From Methylocystis rosea (GTDB lineage Bacteria > Pseudomonadota > Alphaproteobacteria > Rhizobiales > Beijerinckiaceae): DNA of 64,000 nucleotides. The stretch lies in NCBI RefSeq assembly GCF_003855495.1, contig NZ_CP034087.1:124001-188000 (forward strand), written 5' to 3'. Positions within the stretch are counted from its first letter, which is position 1. Every line of letters starts with the position of its first letter. The notes under the pieces were generated by a model that saw only the letters and a list, made by a program, of their open reading frames with translations, was not told where the DNA came from and ran no database searches. The position numbers and the translations under genes are program-made. This document shows positions 31,714 through 41,436 of the stretch, piece after piece.

Positions 31714-31884
31714 ATGCCGCCTGACGCCTGCCAAATCATTTGTGAATGCAAAGGATGTGGCGCGCTGCTGAGGCCGAGGGCGGGAGATTGCTGTGTCTTC
31801 TGCTCATATGGCAACGTGCCATGCCCGCCGATTCAGGAAGCAAAGGAGCGCGGGCGCGCCGGCGGATGCTGTTCTCAGGCTTAG
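31714..31884 (+). CDS. Small Cys-rich protein (GDCCVFCSYG motif)
   Basis: The 56-residue frame begins MPPDACQIICECKGCGALL and contains GDCCVFCSYGNVPCPPIQ and a terminal GGCCSQA: ten cysteines in all, in pairs typical of a small zinc- or copper-binding ribbon. I recall the GDCCVFCSYG block from small uncharacterised proteins near heavy-metal resistance genes in proteobacteria. A weak RBS (TGAGG) precedes the ATG. It lies upstream of the NikR-like gene and the Cus system, consistent with metal handling. 31885-32106 has no further gene. Confidence 0.6.
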   Translation: MPPDACQIICECKGCGALLRPRAGDCCVFCSYGNVPCPPIQEAKERGRAGGCCSQA

Positions 31885-32106
31885 AAGCCTGCCGATTGCC
31901 ATCACAGTCTGGTAAGCGCCAACGACGCGATGCCGACTTCGGCCCCGGCGGAGGGATTGTACTGCGATTTGGACAATCGCTTGTGAGATCAGCGCTTTCG
32001 CGCGTATCAACCGCTTGCCCAGCTCGGCATCTTGCCCGCATTGAAGACTGGCGCTTGGATTTGCTGAGTCTTTTCAGAACGACTTGAGGGAAAAAAGGCT
32101 GGAGAA

Positions 32107-32529
32107 ATGAGCTCCGAAAGATCCGGTCACTTGAATCATCGCCTGACAATTTCGGTCGACGACCAATTCATCCGAGCTCTGCAAGCTTACATGAAAGCGA
32201 GACGATACGCAGGCGTTTCTGAGGCAATTAGAGATCTCGCTTGGCGCGCCTTTATGGAGGTCGAGATTGCGGTGTCAGAAGATGAAAAGTGCATGGCCGC
32301 TCTGGCGTATGCCTATGATTTCAAAACACGAAACCTAGCCAGCAGACTTAGCGGCCTTTATGCCGAATCTGAACTTGTCGTTTCCGTTTCAAAAAGCCAA
32401 TCCTCGGCTAGAAAATTTGTGGAAGTGGCCATCTTAAAGGGCCAAAGAAAAGATGTAGAGCAATTCGCAAAAAAAATACTCGCAGAGCGAGGCGTTACCG
32501 ACGGTCAATTGAGTCTTTTTCGTATTTGA
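32107..32529 (+). CDS. NikR-like ribbon-helix-helix regulator without the nickel ligands
   Basis: The 140-residue protein has the NikR layout: an N-terminal RHH DNA-binding strand-helix-helix (RLTISVDDQFIRALQAYMKARRYAGVSEAIRDLAWRAF) and an ACT-like C-terminal domain (AALAYAYDFKTRNLASRLSGLYAE, then VEVAILKGQRKDVEQFAKKILAERGV). The conserved His/His/Cys high-affinity site (HVH...C before LEVLVLKG in NikR) is replaced by VSVSKSQSSARKFVEVAILKG, and the partner His of helix alpha3 is also missing. It should bind DNA and tetramerise but not sense Ni2+ in the usual way. The TonB receptor and Cus genes follow on the same strand. Confidence 0.8.
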   Translation: MSSERSGHLNHRLTISVDDQFIRALQAYMKARRYAGVSEAIRDLAWRAFMEVEIAVSEDEKCMAALAYAYDFKTRNLASRLSGLYAESELVVSVSKSQSSARKFVEVAILKGQRKDVEQFAKKILAERGVTDGQLSLFRI

Positions 32530-32665
32530 ACCGCTACTACTGCGAAAAAGTCATGTGTGACCCATTTGCCACAGATGGCGCACAATCGCGATGCCGTCGA
32601 AAAATCACCCTTCAACTTTGGCGGTTAACGTCTGAGAATAAGCTAAATAACATCATTCCTCATAC

Positions 32666-35146
32666 GTGAGCCGCCCTGTGAACCGCCGTCTTCTGACCTC
32701 TACCTCTCGTTTCGTCCTTATCGTCAGTTTGGCGTCGTTCGCGGGCGATGCCCTTGCTCAAACGGCATTGCCGACAATCAATGTTGGCGGACACGCGGCG
32801 AGGCGGACGACGCATAGGCAGGCGGCGCGTCCGCAAGGCCCTGCGCGGCCAACCACGCTTGTCGAAGTCGCGCCGGGGCCTTCGTCAGAGCAGGATACCG
32901 CGCTCGGGCCGAAGATCGATTATCCGACGGGTCCGAAGGAAATGAATTCGTCGAGCGAAAGGTTTTTTACTGGCGGACAGGTCAACGCCATCCCCTTCTA
33001 TCGTCCTGGAGAGGCGCTCGAAGTCGTGCCGGGTCTGGCCGTGACCCAGCACAGCGGCGAGGGCAAGGCCAACCAATATTTTCTACGCGGCTTTGATCTC
33101 GATCACGGCACCGATCTCGCGCTTTATCTCGACGGCATGCCCATCAACATGCGCACCCATGGCCATGGCCAAGGCTGGGCCGATGCGAATTTCATTATGC
33201 CCGAACTGTTGGCGTCGGTGGATGCGCGAAAAGGTCCATATAACGTCGAGGATGGCGACTTCTCGAACGCCGGCACCATCCGCATGCAGTATCTGAACCG
33301 TGTGCCTACGGGCGTATTCACGACGAGCGCCGGCGAATTCGGATTCGCGCGCCAGTTCGGCATGAAGTCGTGGGCTTTTATGGACGGCGACATTCTCGGA
33401 GCTGCAGAGGCGTCCATTTATGATGGCCCCTGGGTCGTGCCCAACAGAGCGCGCAAGGTCAACGCTGTGTTGCGCTGGATTCGCGGCGCCGAGGCCGACG
33501 GCGTCGGCATTACCGGCATGGCCTATGCCAATCGGTGGAACTCGACCGACCAGATTCCCTTGCGCGCCGTCGAGCAAGGATTGATGTCTCGTTGGGGGAC
33601 GATGAACCCGACGGATGGCGGCGACGCGACGCGGTTCAGCATATCCGGTCACTGGAGCCAGCTCAGCGAAACGAACTATTCTCGAATCGAAGGTTACGCT
33701 GTTCATTCGACGTTGGATTTGTTCAGCGACTTCACCTATTTTCTGAGTCATCCCGTTCTCGGCGACCAATTCCGTCAGTTCGATCGAAGAACGATCCTGG
33801 GTTCGAACGGCATTCACGGCATTAAGTTCAACGTGGCGGAAACGCCCTTCGAATTGCGCTTCGGCTACCAGACGCGCTGGGACGACATCCGTGTCGGGCT
33901 GCAGGACACTTATGTGCGCCGGCCTTACGATACTGTGCGTAACGATCGCGTGGGGGAGGCGAATTTTAGCTTATTCAGCGACATAAAAACCAAATGGACT
34001 CCCTGGCTGACGACCGTCGTCGGCACGCGCTGGGATTATTATTGGGCGAGCGTCGGCGGCATTCAGACCTACTTAGCGTCACCCATCGTTGGTTTTGTCG
34101 GTGACAATCCGGCTCAACCGGTCCGCCTATGGACCGCGCCGTTTAACAACGGGGCGAGCACTGGACAACTGCTCAGCCCCAAGGCGTCGGTGATCATCAA
34201 TCCGTTCGACGACAAGACTGATTTTTATCTCAACTTTGGGCGTGGATTCCATTCGACGGACGCGCGCGGCACGACGCAGACGTTTTCAACAACCGAAGCG
34301 TCGGACGATCTCGGCTATGTGTTCGCGCAGCGTCGGCCGCTGCTTTCGCCGTCAACGGGCGCCGAAGTCGGCATGAAGACCAGAGCGATCGATAATCTGG
34401 AATCAGCGCTGACTCTCTTTTGGATCCAGCTGCAGTCGGAAAATGTTTTTGCTGGCGACGAAGGCAATACGGTGTTTGGCCCTCCGAGCCGCCGCATCGG
34501 ATTTGAATTCACGAATCATTATCGGCCGTTTTCGTGGTTAGGATTCGAAGGCGACCTGACCATGACAGATGCGCGTTTCCTTGGTTTCGATAAGGATCAG
34601 GCAGACCTCTACCTTCAGCTGCTACAGCCTGATGCGCTGCCCTGGGGCACGTTTCTTGGAAACAAGCCCGGGAATTTTCTGATCAACGCCGCGCCTATTA
34701 TTGCGACCGCGGTTCTGGAACTGGGCGAACCGACAGGCTGGTTTGGCGCGCTGAAATATCGGTATATCGGCCCGCGAGCTTTGACCCAGGACGGCTTCTT
34801 CAAAAGCCCCGCGATCGGCACGGTGAATGCGCGCATAGGTTATCGCTGGAAGGAGGGTTGGAAATTCCAGCTCGACGTCTTCAACATGCTCAACTCGCGT
34901 TCGATGTCGATCGCCTATGGATATGGCTCATTGATTGGAACGGACCTGCTCTACCAAGCCTGCAACGGCCTCATAGCCGTGCCGGTGACGGGCGCCAACT
35001 GCGGCGTTGGCCGGATGGATATTCACGCGCATCCGATTGAGCCGCCGGCCTGGCGCCTCACTTTCGGCGGACCGATTGAAACTGATCCGTCCGTCAAGGG
35101 CCCCGACCTGATGGAGCCTTTCAATCTCGTAAAATTCTGGGAATGA
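32666..35146 (+). CDS. TonB-dependent outer-membrane receptor
   Basis: The start is GTG at 32666, or GTG 32678, which gives a cleaner signal peptide (VNRRLLTSTSRFVLIVSLAS... ending ALA-Q). After a Pro/Arg-rich N-terminal extension come the plug domain ([42 protein letters not shown]) and a ~22-strand barrel ending ...PFNLVKFWE with the C-terminal aromatic. The HGHGQGWAD loop and MDIHAHPIE tail are His-rich. It overlaps the next frame by 4 bp at its stop. Position between a NikR-like regulator and CusCBA suggests uptake of a metal chelate, for example copper or nickel. Confidence 0.9.
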   Translation: MSRPVNRRLLTSTSRFVLIVSLASFAGDALAQTALPTINVGGHAARRTTHRQAARPQGPARPTTLVEVAPGPSSEQDTALGPKIDYPTGPKEMNSSSERFFTGGQVNAIPFYRPGEALEVVPGLAVTQHSGEGKANQYFLRGFDLDHGTDLALYLDGMPINMRTHGHGQGWADANFIMPELLASVDARKGPYNVEDGDFSNAGTIRMQYLNRVPTGVFTTSAGEFGFARQFGMKSWAFMDGDILGAAEASIYDGPWVVPNRARKVNAVLRWIRGAEADGVGITGMAYANRWNSTDQIPLRAVEQGLMSRWGTMNPTDGGDATRFSISGHWSQLSETNYSRIEGYAVHSTLDLFSDFTYFLSHPVLGDQFRQFDRRTILGSNGIHGIKFNVAETPFELRFGYQTRWDDIRVGLQDTYVRRPYDTVRNDRVGEANFSLFSDIKTKWTPWLTTVVGTRWDYYWASVGGIQTYLASPIVGFVGDNPAQPVRLWTAPFNNGASTGQLLSPKASVIINPFDDKTDFYLNFGRGFHSTDARGTTQTFSTTEASDDLGYVFAQRRPLLSPSTGAEVGMKTRAIDNLESALTLFWIQLQSENVFAGDEGNTVFGPPSRRIGFEFTNHYRPFSWLGFEGDLTMTDARFLGFDKDQADLYLQLLQPDALPWGTFLGNKPGNFLINAAPIIATAVLELGEPTGWFGALKYRYIGPRALTQDGFFKSPAIGTVNARIGYRWKEGWKFQLDVFNMLNSRSMSIAYGYGSLIGTDLLYQACNGLIAVPVTGANCGVGRMDIHAHPIEPPAWRLTFGGPIETDPSVKGPDLMEPFNLVKFWE

Positions 35147-35316
35147 GTGTCTCTGCCTCATCGCGCGCTACCGGAGCCTGTGCGTGCGGATCGCGCGGAC
35201 CTTTGAAGGGCGTTCCGAGGCGACGCGCTGGCTGGGAACAGGTTGATTTGATAACTCCAGCGCTTATGGTGTTGTCTCCGCAGGACCTGCAGCCCTCTCC
35301 CAGGACCGAATGTTTG

Positions 35317-36720
35317 ATGCTCAGCAAACGACCGCGCGACCTCATCCTGAGGGCATGCTTGAGCATGGCGACAGCCTTGGGGCTTAGCGGCTGTGCTCTC
35401 ACGCCCCCTGGCACGACGGAGGAGCAAGCCAAGCTGAGTGAAGTTTCCGAGCGCTTCGAGCCGCCGATTGAGGCTCGGGAGTTGCCGGCTTTGCCTGCGG
35501 TTGCCAACTGGCGCGACGTGCTGCACAGGGCGTTCCTGGCCAACGGCGAATTGGAATCGGCCTATTTCGAGTGGAAGGCGGCTTTGGCCCGGGTCGACCG
35601 GGACGCGACCTGGCCCAACACCAATTTGATGTTCGGCTACCGCTATCTGTTTTCGCGTGACCAGATGAAGACATGGGACCGCATGACGCTCAGCGGCTCC
35701 TTCATGCCGTCCACGACCCTGCAGTTGCCGATCAAAACGTGGACCGCTGGAAAAGTAGCGCTGGAGGCGGCCAGAGCGGCCAGCGAGAGATTTCGAACCG
35801 TCAAGTTCGAGCTTCAGCGGAAGGTTCTCACCGCTTATTTGGATTTGGCGCTGGCCAGGGAAAAAGTCCGCATCGAGCGCGACAACGTAAATCTTCTCAA
35901 GCTCTTGACGAGCTCGGCCGCCGCTCGGAGCCAAGCTGGCGCTCCCCTGCAAGACATGCTGAAGGCCCAGACCAACTGGGAGCTGGCGAAGAACAACCTG
36001 CTGAACCTGGAAGCCGAGGTCCGCTCGGCGCGCAGCAAGCTCAACGGTCTTCTTGCTCGCGACGCAGAGGAGCCGCTGAACCTTCCGCCGACTTTGCCCG
36101 CCGCGCGTCCCGTGATCGGTAACGATGCTCGCCTCATAGAGGTCGCCGTCGACCAAAACCCGGAATTGGCCGCTCTCGCCCGCCAAGTGGCCGGACGCAA
36201 GGACGCCATAGAGCTCGCCAGGCTGGAATTTCTGCCGGATCTCGTGCCTGCCGGGAGCATCACCGGCAATATTGAAAGAGCGGCCGAAATGTTTGTGATG
36301 GTGCCGACGAGGATCCCGGCGATTCTGGCGATGATCCGGGACACGGAGGCAATGGCGCGCTCGACCGAAGCCGTGCTGCGGCAAACTGAGAGGGACCGCG
36401 CTGCGAGCTTCGTCGCCAACCTTTACTTCATGCGCAACGCAGAGCGACAAACGAGTTTTTACCGGCGGCGGGTGGTCCCTGTCGTCGAGCAACTGATCAA
36501 CAGTTCGCGGGAAGCTTACGCAGCGGGAAGCGTGCAGTTCGCGGATCTCATCGACAGCCAGCGGACTTATATTTCAGTGCGAGTCTTGGTCGCCGAAGCC
36601 AGGATCGAGCGAGAAAAGCGGCTAGCGGAACTCGAAGCTCTTGCGGGCGTGGACATAGAAACGCTCGGTCGGCCAGAGATGGCGCCGCCGGAGCCGCCGG
36701 AACAAGCCTCTCGGCAATAA
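35317..36720 (+). CDS. cusC: Outer-membrane efflux protein, CusC/TolC family
   Basis: The start at MLSKRPRDLILRA is preferred over the in-frame ATG at 35143 because it begins a lipoprotein signal (MATALGLSGC lipobox; Cys about residue 25). The ~467-residue protein has two TolC repeats: long helices with FRTVKFELQRKVLTAYLDLALAREKVRIERDN and a second RTYISVRVLVAEARIEREKRLAELEALAG. It forms the outer-membrane trimer of the efflux pump encoded next door. The gap to the CusB gene is 31 bp. Confidence 0.88.
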   Translation: MLSKRPRDLILRACLSMATALGLSGCALTPPGTTEEQAKLSEVSERFEPPIEARELPALPAVANWRDVLHRAFLANGELESAYFEWKAALARVDRDATWPNTNLMFGYRYLFSRDQMKTWDRMTLSGSFMPSTTLQLPIKTWTAGKVALEAARAASERFRTVKFELQRKVLTAYLDLALAREKVRIERDNVNLLKLLTSSAAARSQAGAPLQDMLKAQTNWELAKNNLLNLEAEVRSARSKLNGLLARDAEEPLNLPPTLPAARPVIGNDARLIEVAVDQNPELAALARQVAGRKDAIELARLEFLPDLVPAGSITGNIERAAEMFVMVPTRIPAILAMIRDTEAMARSTEAVLRQTERDRAASFVANLYFMRNAERQTSFYRRRVVPVVEQLINSSREAYAAGSVQFADLIDSQRTYISVRVLVAEARIEREKRLAELEALAGVDIETLGRPEMAPPEPPEQASRQ

Positions 36721-36751
36721 CCTGGACTGCAATAGGCCGGAGCGGCGACAC

Positions 36752-38044
36752 ATGACCACAATGGGGATACGCATGCCGGCAAAGCGACGCGGAAGTTTGA
36801 GCGGGCTGGCGCTCGCGACGCTGTTGGCTTCCAGCGTCGCTTACAGAGTTAGCGGGCAAGAAACTGGGGCGCCGGACAACACCATGTCCCAGATGAAAAT
36901 GCCGACATCGAAGGATGCGTCCAAGGTCGGCGCGCTGCCGCCGGGCTATGCGGAAGTCAGCATTGCTGCAGATGTTCAGCAGCGCATCGGGGTCACGCTG
37001 GGAACCGTGCGCCGGACGCCGTTGACAATGACGATACGCACTGTCGGGATTGTGCGCCCGGATGAAACCAAACTCGCGCACATTCACCTGAAAACGGAAG
37101 GATGGGTCGAGAAGCTGTTTATCACCTTCACCGGACAGAAAGTGAAAGCTGGCGAACCGATGCTCTCGATTTACAGCCCCGCCTTCTACGCGGCGCAACG
37201 GGAGTTCTTGGTGGCGCTGCAGTATAGCAGGTCCGCGCCCTCGTCGGGTCAGCAAAACGTGGTCGACACTGCCCGCCAACGGTTGGCGCTATGGGACGTT
37301 CCAAAGAATACGATCCAGGCGCTGGAGAAGACCGGCAAGCCGAGCAAATCACTTATCATGCGCAGCCCGATTTCGGGGACGATTTTGGAAAAGAAGACGT
37401 TCGAAGGCCAATACGTCGCACCCCAAGGCGAATTATATGTGGTCGGCGACCTTTCGACAGTGTGGGTGCAGGGCAAGGTCTTCGCGTATGAATTGCCGCA
37501 TATTGCGCTCGGAATGCCGGCGACGGTCACATTTCCGTCGTTGGCGACGCGAAATTTCATCGGCAAAATTGTGTTTATCGATCCGGTCGTCGACGAGATG
37601 ACCCGATCGGTGCAAGTTCGCGTGGAAGTGCCCAATCCCAATGGACTGATCAAGCCCGGCATGTTTGCTCATGTCTTGATCAGCCACGCCATGGGTAGTG
37701 GTTTGACCGTTCCAACATCCGCCGTCATCCGCACCGGCGAGCGCAACATAGCCTTTCGCGCCGTCTCCGCCGATCGCTTCGTGCCGGTGCAGGTCGAGAT
37801 CAGCCCCTTGCGGTTCGACGATCGATTTCAGATTCTCGGGGGGCTCAAAGCCGGGGACGAAGTGGTCACTTCCGCCAACTTCCTCATCGACTCGGAAAGC
37901 CGATTGCGCGCCGGCGGCGGCGGCATGGTCGGTATGCCCGGGATGGGTGTTGACGAAAAAGGCGCCGGCGAAAAGCCCCAGAAGCAAAAGGACACGAAGA
38001 GCGCGCCGGAAGAGGACGCCGATCACTCCAAGATGCGGCACTGA
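36752..38044 (+). CDS. cusB: Periplasmic adaptor protein, CusB-like
   Basis: The 430-residue membrane fusion protein has an N-terminal hydrophobic signal, a Met-rich mature start (MSQMKMPTS), a barrel/lipoyl section (EGWVEKLFITFTGQKVKAGEPMLSIYSPAF, MRSPISGTILEKKTFEGQYVAPQGELYVVGDLSTVWVQGKVF), a short helical hairpin and a Met/His-rich tail (MVGMPGMG ... DHSKMRH). The Met clusters and the AFYAAQREFLVALQ segment fit copper/silver rather than zinc adaptors. It links the CusC and CusA proteins. Confidence 0.9.
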   Translation: MTTMGIRMPAKRRGSLSGLALATLLASSVAYRVSGQETGAPDNTMSQMKMPTSKDASKVGALPPGYAEVSIAADVQQRIGVTLGTVRRTPLTMTIRTVGIVRPDETKLAHIHLKTEGWVEKLFITFTGQKVKAGEPMLSIYSPAFYAAQREFLVALQYSRSAPSSGQQNVVDTARQRLALWDVPKNTIQALEKTGKPSKSLIMRSPISGTILEKKTFEGQYVAPQGELYVVGDLSTVWVQGKVFAYELPHIALGMPATVTFPSLATRNFIGKIVFIDPVVDEMTRSVQVRVEVPNPNGLIKPGMFAHVLISHAMGSGLTVPTSAVIRTGERNIAFRAVSADRFVPVQVEISPLRFDDRFQILGGLKAGDEVVTSANFLIDSESRLRAGGGGMVGMPGMGVDEKGAGEKPQKQKDTKSAPEEDADHSKMRH

Positions 38045-38086
38045 CTTGGCCTCCCGATTCCACCGACGCGCCTCAAAGGCTAGGCC

Positions 38087-41000
38087 ATGATCGCCCGCAT
38101 CATCGAATTCAGCGCTCGCAACGCTTTCCTTGTCCTCTTGCTGGTCGTCGCCATCCTTGGGGGCGGGTTATGGGCTGTCCTCAAAACGCCCCTTGATGCG
38201 CTTCCGGATCTGTCGGACGTGCAGGTGATCGTTTCCACCCAATGGGAAGACCGCAGCCCCAATATCATTGAAGACCAAATCACCTATCCGATCGTCACGC
38301 AGCTTCTCTCCACTTCCCATGTCAAAGCGGTTCGGGCCAGCAGCTTCTATGGCGAGTCCCTGGTTTATGTGATCTTCGAAGATGGTACGGATCTCTATTG
38401 GGCGCGCACCAGGGTTTTGGAATATCTCAGCGGCATGGCCGGCAAGCTGCCGCCGGGCGTTTCACCCAAGCTCGGACCGGACGCGACCGGCGTTGGATGG
38501 GCGTTTGAATACGCCCTGATCGATAAGACAGGCAAACACTCGTTGGCCGATCTTCGGACGTTGCAGGATTGGCAGGTCCAATACCAAATTCGAGCCGTTC
38601 CGGGTGTAGCGGAAGTGGCCGCCGTCGGCGGCCTCGTGAAGCAATATCAGGTCACGATCGATCCGGACAAGCTGCTGGCGTACAGGATACCGATCAATAA
38701 GGTGGTCGAACAAGTTCGCCGAAGCAATCAAGAGGTCGGCGGGCGGGTATTGGAGTTCACGGGCAAGGAATACATGGTGCGCGGCAGAGGCTATATTCAG
38801 AAGCCCGCCGACATTGAGAACGTGGCGGTGGGGGCGCAGTCTGACGGGACGCCCATTCTCGTGCGGGACGTAGGGTTCGTCCAGATCGGCCCGGACATCC
38901 GCCGGGGAGTGGCGGACCTCAATGGCATGGGCGATGTCGCTGGCGGCATTGTCGTGGTCCGCTATGGCGTTAGCGTCTATGACGTGTTGAACCGCGTCAA
39001 AGAAGTGATCAAGGACACGGTCCAACCATCCTTGCCTGAAGGCGTGGAGCTGGTCGTCACCTATGACCGCTCCGAGCTTATCAAGCACTCGGTGGAGACG
39101 CTGCGCGAGAAGCTCATCGAGGAGGGCATCATCGTCAGCCTGGTCTGCCTGGTGTTCTTGTTCCACCTCCGCAGCGCCCTTGTCGCGATCATTACGCTCC
39201 CCCTGGCGGTCCTGATGGCGTTGGTGGCGATGCAATGGATCGGGCTCACGAGCAACATCATGAGCTTGGGCGGCATCGCCATCGCCATCGGGGCGATGGT
39301 GGATGCTGCCATCGTAATGATCGAGAACGCCCACAAACACATCGAGCGTGAGCAGGCAAAGCCTCCCGAAGCGCGTCGCCCGCGGCTCGAACTCGTGATC
39401 GAAGCCGGCAGGGAGGTGGGGCCGTCGCTATTCTTCTCGCTTTTGATTATCACCGTAAGTTTCCTGCCGGTTTTTGCCCTTCAGGACCAGGAGGGGCGGT
39501 TATTCAAGCCGCTCGCCTACACCAAGTCGTTCAGCATGTTCTTTGCGGCGATCCTGTCGATCACCGTCACGCCGTTCCTTATGGTGCTGCTGATCCGCGG
39601 CAAGCTTCCACCTGAAGAAGCAAATCCGATCAACCGCTTCTTGATTTGGATCTATCAGCCGGTCGCCAAGCTAGCATTGAAATTCCGTTACGCGATGGTC
39701 ATCGTGGCGCTACTCGCTATTGCCGCGATCGTGCCGATCTACGCCAGTCTGGGCAGCGAATTCATGCCGCCGCTGTGGGAGGAATCGATCCTTTTCATGC
39801 CTGCGACGCTGCCGGGGTCGTCGATCCAGACGATGAAGCAGACCATCCAGGAGCAGGATAAGATTTTGATGGACTTCCCAGAAGTCGCCACCGTCTTCGC
39901 CAAGGCCGGGCGGGCCAATAGCGCCACCGACCCCGCGCCGCTCGAAATGGTCGAGACAGTTATCTCCCTCAAGCCCGGGGACCAGTGGCGCAAGGGCATG
40001 ACCCCCGAGAAGCTCATCGGCGAAATGAACCAGGCGCTGAAAACGAATATCCCGGGCTTCTCCAACAGTTGGACCATGCCGATCAAAGCGCGCATCGACA
40101 TGCTCTCCACCGGCATTCGGACTCCCATCGGGGTGAAAGTGTTTGGGCCGGACCTTGCGGAAATAGGGCGGATACTCACGCAAGTTGAAGCCGCCGTGAG
40201 CTCGGTCCCGGGCACGCGAAGCGCCTTCGCCGAACGCGTGAGCCAAGGCTATTACCTGGACTTCGACATCGATCGTGCGGCCATCGCCCGCTATGGGCTA
40301 TCGGTGATGGACGTGCAGGACGTCATCGTGGCGGCGGTGGGCGGCGCCAATCTCACGCAAACGATCGAGGGCCGCCAGCGCTTCCCAGTGAACGTCCGCT
40401 ATGGGCGCGAATTACGCGACGATCTTGGCAAGTTGCGACGGGTGCTGGTCGCCACGCCGACGGGGACTCAAGTGCCCTTAGAAGAATTGGCTGAACTGCG
40501 TTTCGTGGATGGCCCGACCTTGATTAAGAGCGAAGCGGCGCAGCTTGTCGGCTACGTCTATGTGGATGTGGCGGGTCGGGACACCGGCGGCTACATGGAT
40601 GACGCCCGAAAGGCGGTCGCCGAGATGGTTAAGCTGCCTCCGGGCTACAGGCTGGAATGGAGCGGCTCGTTCGAAGGAATGCAGCGGGCGGGGCGGATGC
40701 TGAAATATGTCATCCCGATTACGCTGGCCCTCATCGCCGTGCTGCTCTACCTGAACGCTCGGTCGCTGCCTAAAGTGCTCATCGTGCTGACTGCTGTCCC
40801 TTTTTCCTTAGTCGGCGCGTTTCTGCTGTTGTGGCTGTTGGGCTATCATCTCAGCGTGGCGGTTTGGGTGGGGATCATCGCCCTGGCCGGTGTGGACGCC
40901 GAAACCGGCATGGTGATGCTTCTGTATTTGGATGTGGCCTTTGAACGCTGGAAGCGGGAGGGCCGAATGAACAGCATCGGCGAACTGGAAGGCGCTGTGA

Positions 41001-41239
41001 TGGAAGGCGCCGTTCAGCGCGTTCGGCCGAAAATGATGACGGTTCTCGCGATCCTGATGGGGCTCCTGCCCATCATGTGGGGCAGCGGGACGGGGTCTGA
41101 CGTGATGAAGCGGATCGCCGCCCCGATGGTGGGCGGGGTCGTCACGAGTTTTATCCTAGAGCTGTTGATCTATCCGGCCATCTATGTCCTTTGGAAATGG
41201 TGGAGCGACGTGCGGCACGCGCATGCAGCCGTTAAGTGA
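38087..41239 (+). CDS. cusA: Heavy-metal RND efflux permease, CusA-like
   Basis: The 1050-residue, full-length HME-RND transporter has twelve helices and two periplasmic porter halves. Helix 4 reads AIAIGAMVDAAIVMIENAHKHIE, the copper/silver (HME-4) form rather than the CzcA DFGxxxDG form. Periplasmic FMPATLPG and ARIDMLSTGIRTPIGVKV carry Met residues at places typical of the CusA methionine shuttle. It pumps Cu+/Ag+ from periplasm or cytoplasm through CusB and CusC. It starts 42 bp after cusB, so the three genes form one operon. Confidence 0.93.
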   Translation: MIARIIEFSARNAFLVLLLVVAILGGGLWAVLKTPLDALPDLSDVQVIVSTQWEDRSPNIIEDQITYPIVTQLLSTSHVKAVRASSFYGESLVYVIFEDGTDLYWARTRVLEYLSGMAGKLPPGVSPKLGPDATGVGWAFEYALIDKTGKHSLADLRTLQDWQVQYQIRAVPGVAEVAAVGGLVKQYQVTIDPDKLLAYRIPINKVVEQVRRSNQEVGGRVLEFTGKEYMVRGRGYIQKPADIENVAVGAQSDGTPILVRDVGFVQIGPDIRRGVADLNGMGDVAGGIVVVRYGVSVYDVLNRVKEVIKDTVQPSLPEGVELVVTYDRSELIKHSVETLREKLIEEGIIVSLVCLVFLFHLRSALVAIITLPLAVLMALVAMQWIGLTSNIMSLGGIAIAIGAMVDAAIVMIENAHKHIEREQAKPPEARRPRLELVIEAGREVGPSLFFSLLIITVSFLPVFALQDQEGRLFKPLAYTKSFSMFFAAILSITVTPFLMVLLIRGKLPPEEANPINRFLIWIYQPVAKLALKFRYAMVIVALLAIAAIVPIYASLGSEFMPPLWEESILFMPATLPGSSIQTMKQTIQEQDKILMDFPEVATVFAKAGRANSATDPAPLEMVETVISLKPGDQWRKGMTPEKLIGEMNQALKTNIPGFSNSWTMPIKARIDMLSTGIRTPIGVKVFGPDLAEIGRILTQVEAAVSSVPGTRSAFAERVSQGYYLDFDIDRAAIARYGLSVMDVQDVIVAAVGGANLTQTIEGRQRFPVNVRYGRELRDDLGKLRRVLVATPTGTQVPLEELAELRFVDGPTLIKSEAAQLVGYVYVDVAGRDTGGYMDDARKAVAEMVKLPPGYRLEWSGSFEGMQRAGRMLKYVIPITLALIAVLLYLNARSLPKVLIVLTAVPFSLVGAFLLLWLLGYHLSVAVWVGIIALAGVDAETGMVMLLYLDVAFERWKREGRMNSIGELEGAVMEGAVQRVRPKMMTVLAILMGLLPIMWGSGTGSDVMKRIAAPMVGGVVTSFILELLIYPAIYVLWKWWSDVRHAHAAVK

Positions 41240-41436
41240 AAAATGAACTCGGCTCTGGTTCACATTCAGTCGTAATACTCGTGATAAATGTTCATTTCGG
41301 CCTGACTTCAGGAGCGGCGACTGATAGCTAAGCAATGCGCCTACCAAACAGGCTTGTTCGCTAGCTTCGCTGTATTAGGCTCAAGCAAGCATAACGACTA
41401 AAATTCGCCCTAGGTGCAGTAGGCGAGGAGTATGGG

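Noticed and set aside
32638..32665. Possible NikR operator before the TonB receptor (TCATAC at 32660)
   Set aside because: The partner half-site GTATGA is absent at the required 16 bp spacing (ATAAGC instead), so chance is more likely.
35158..36492. 444-codon frame antisense to the CusC-like gene
   Set aside because: Shadow of a GC-rich gene with no domain and no RBS.
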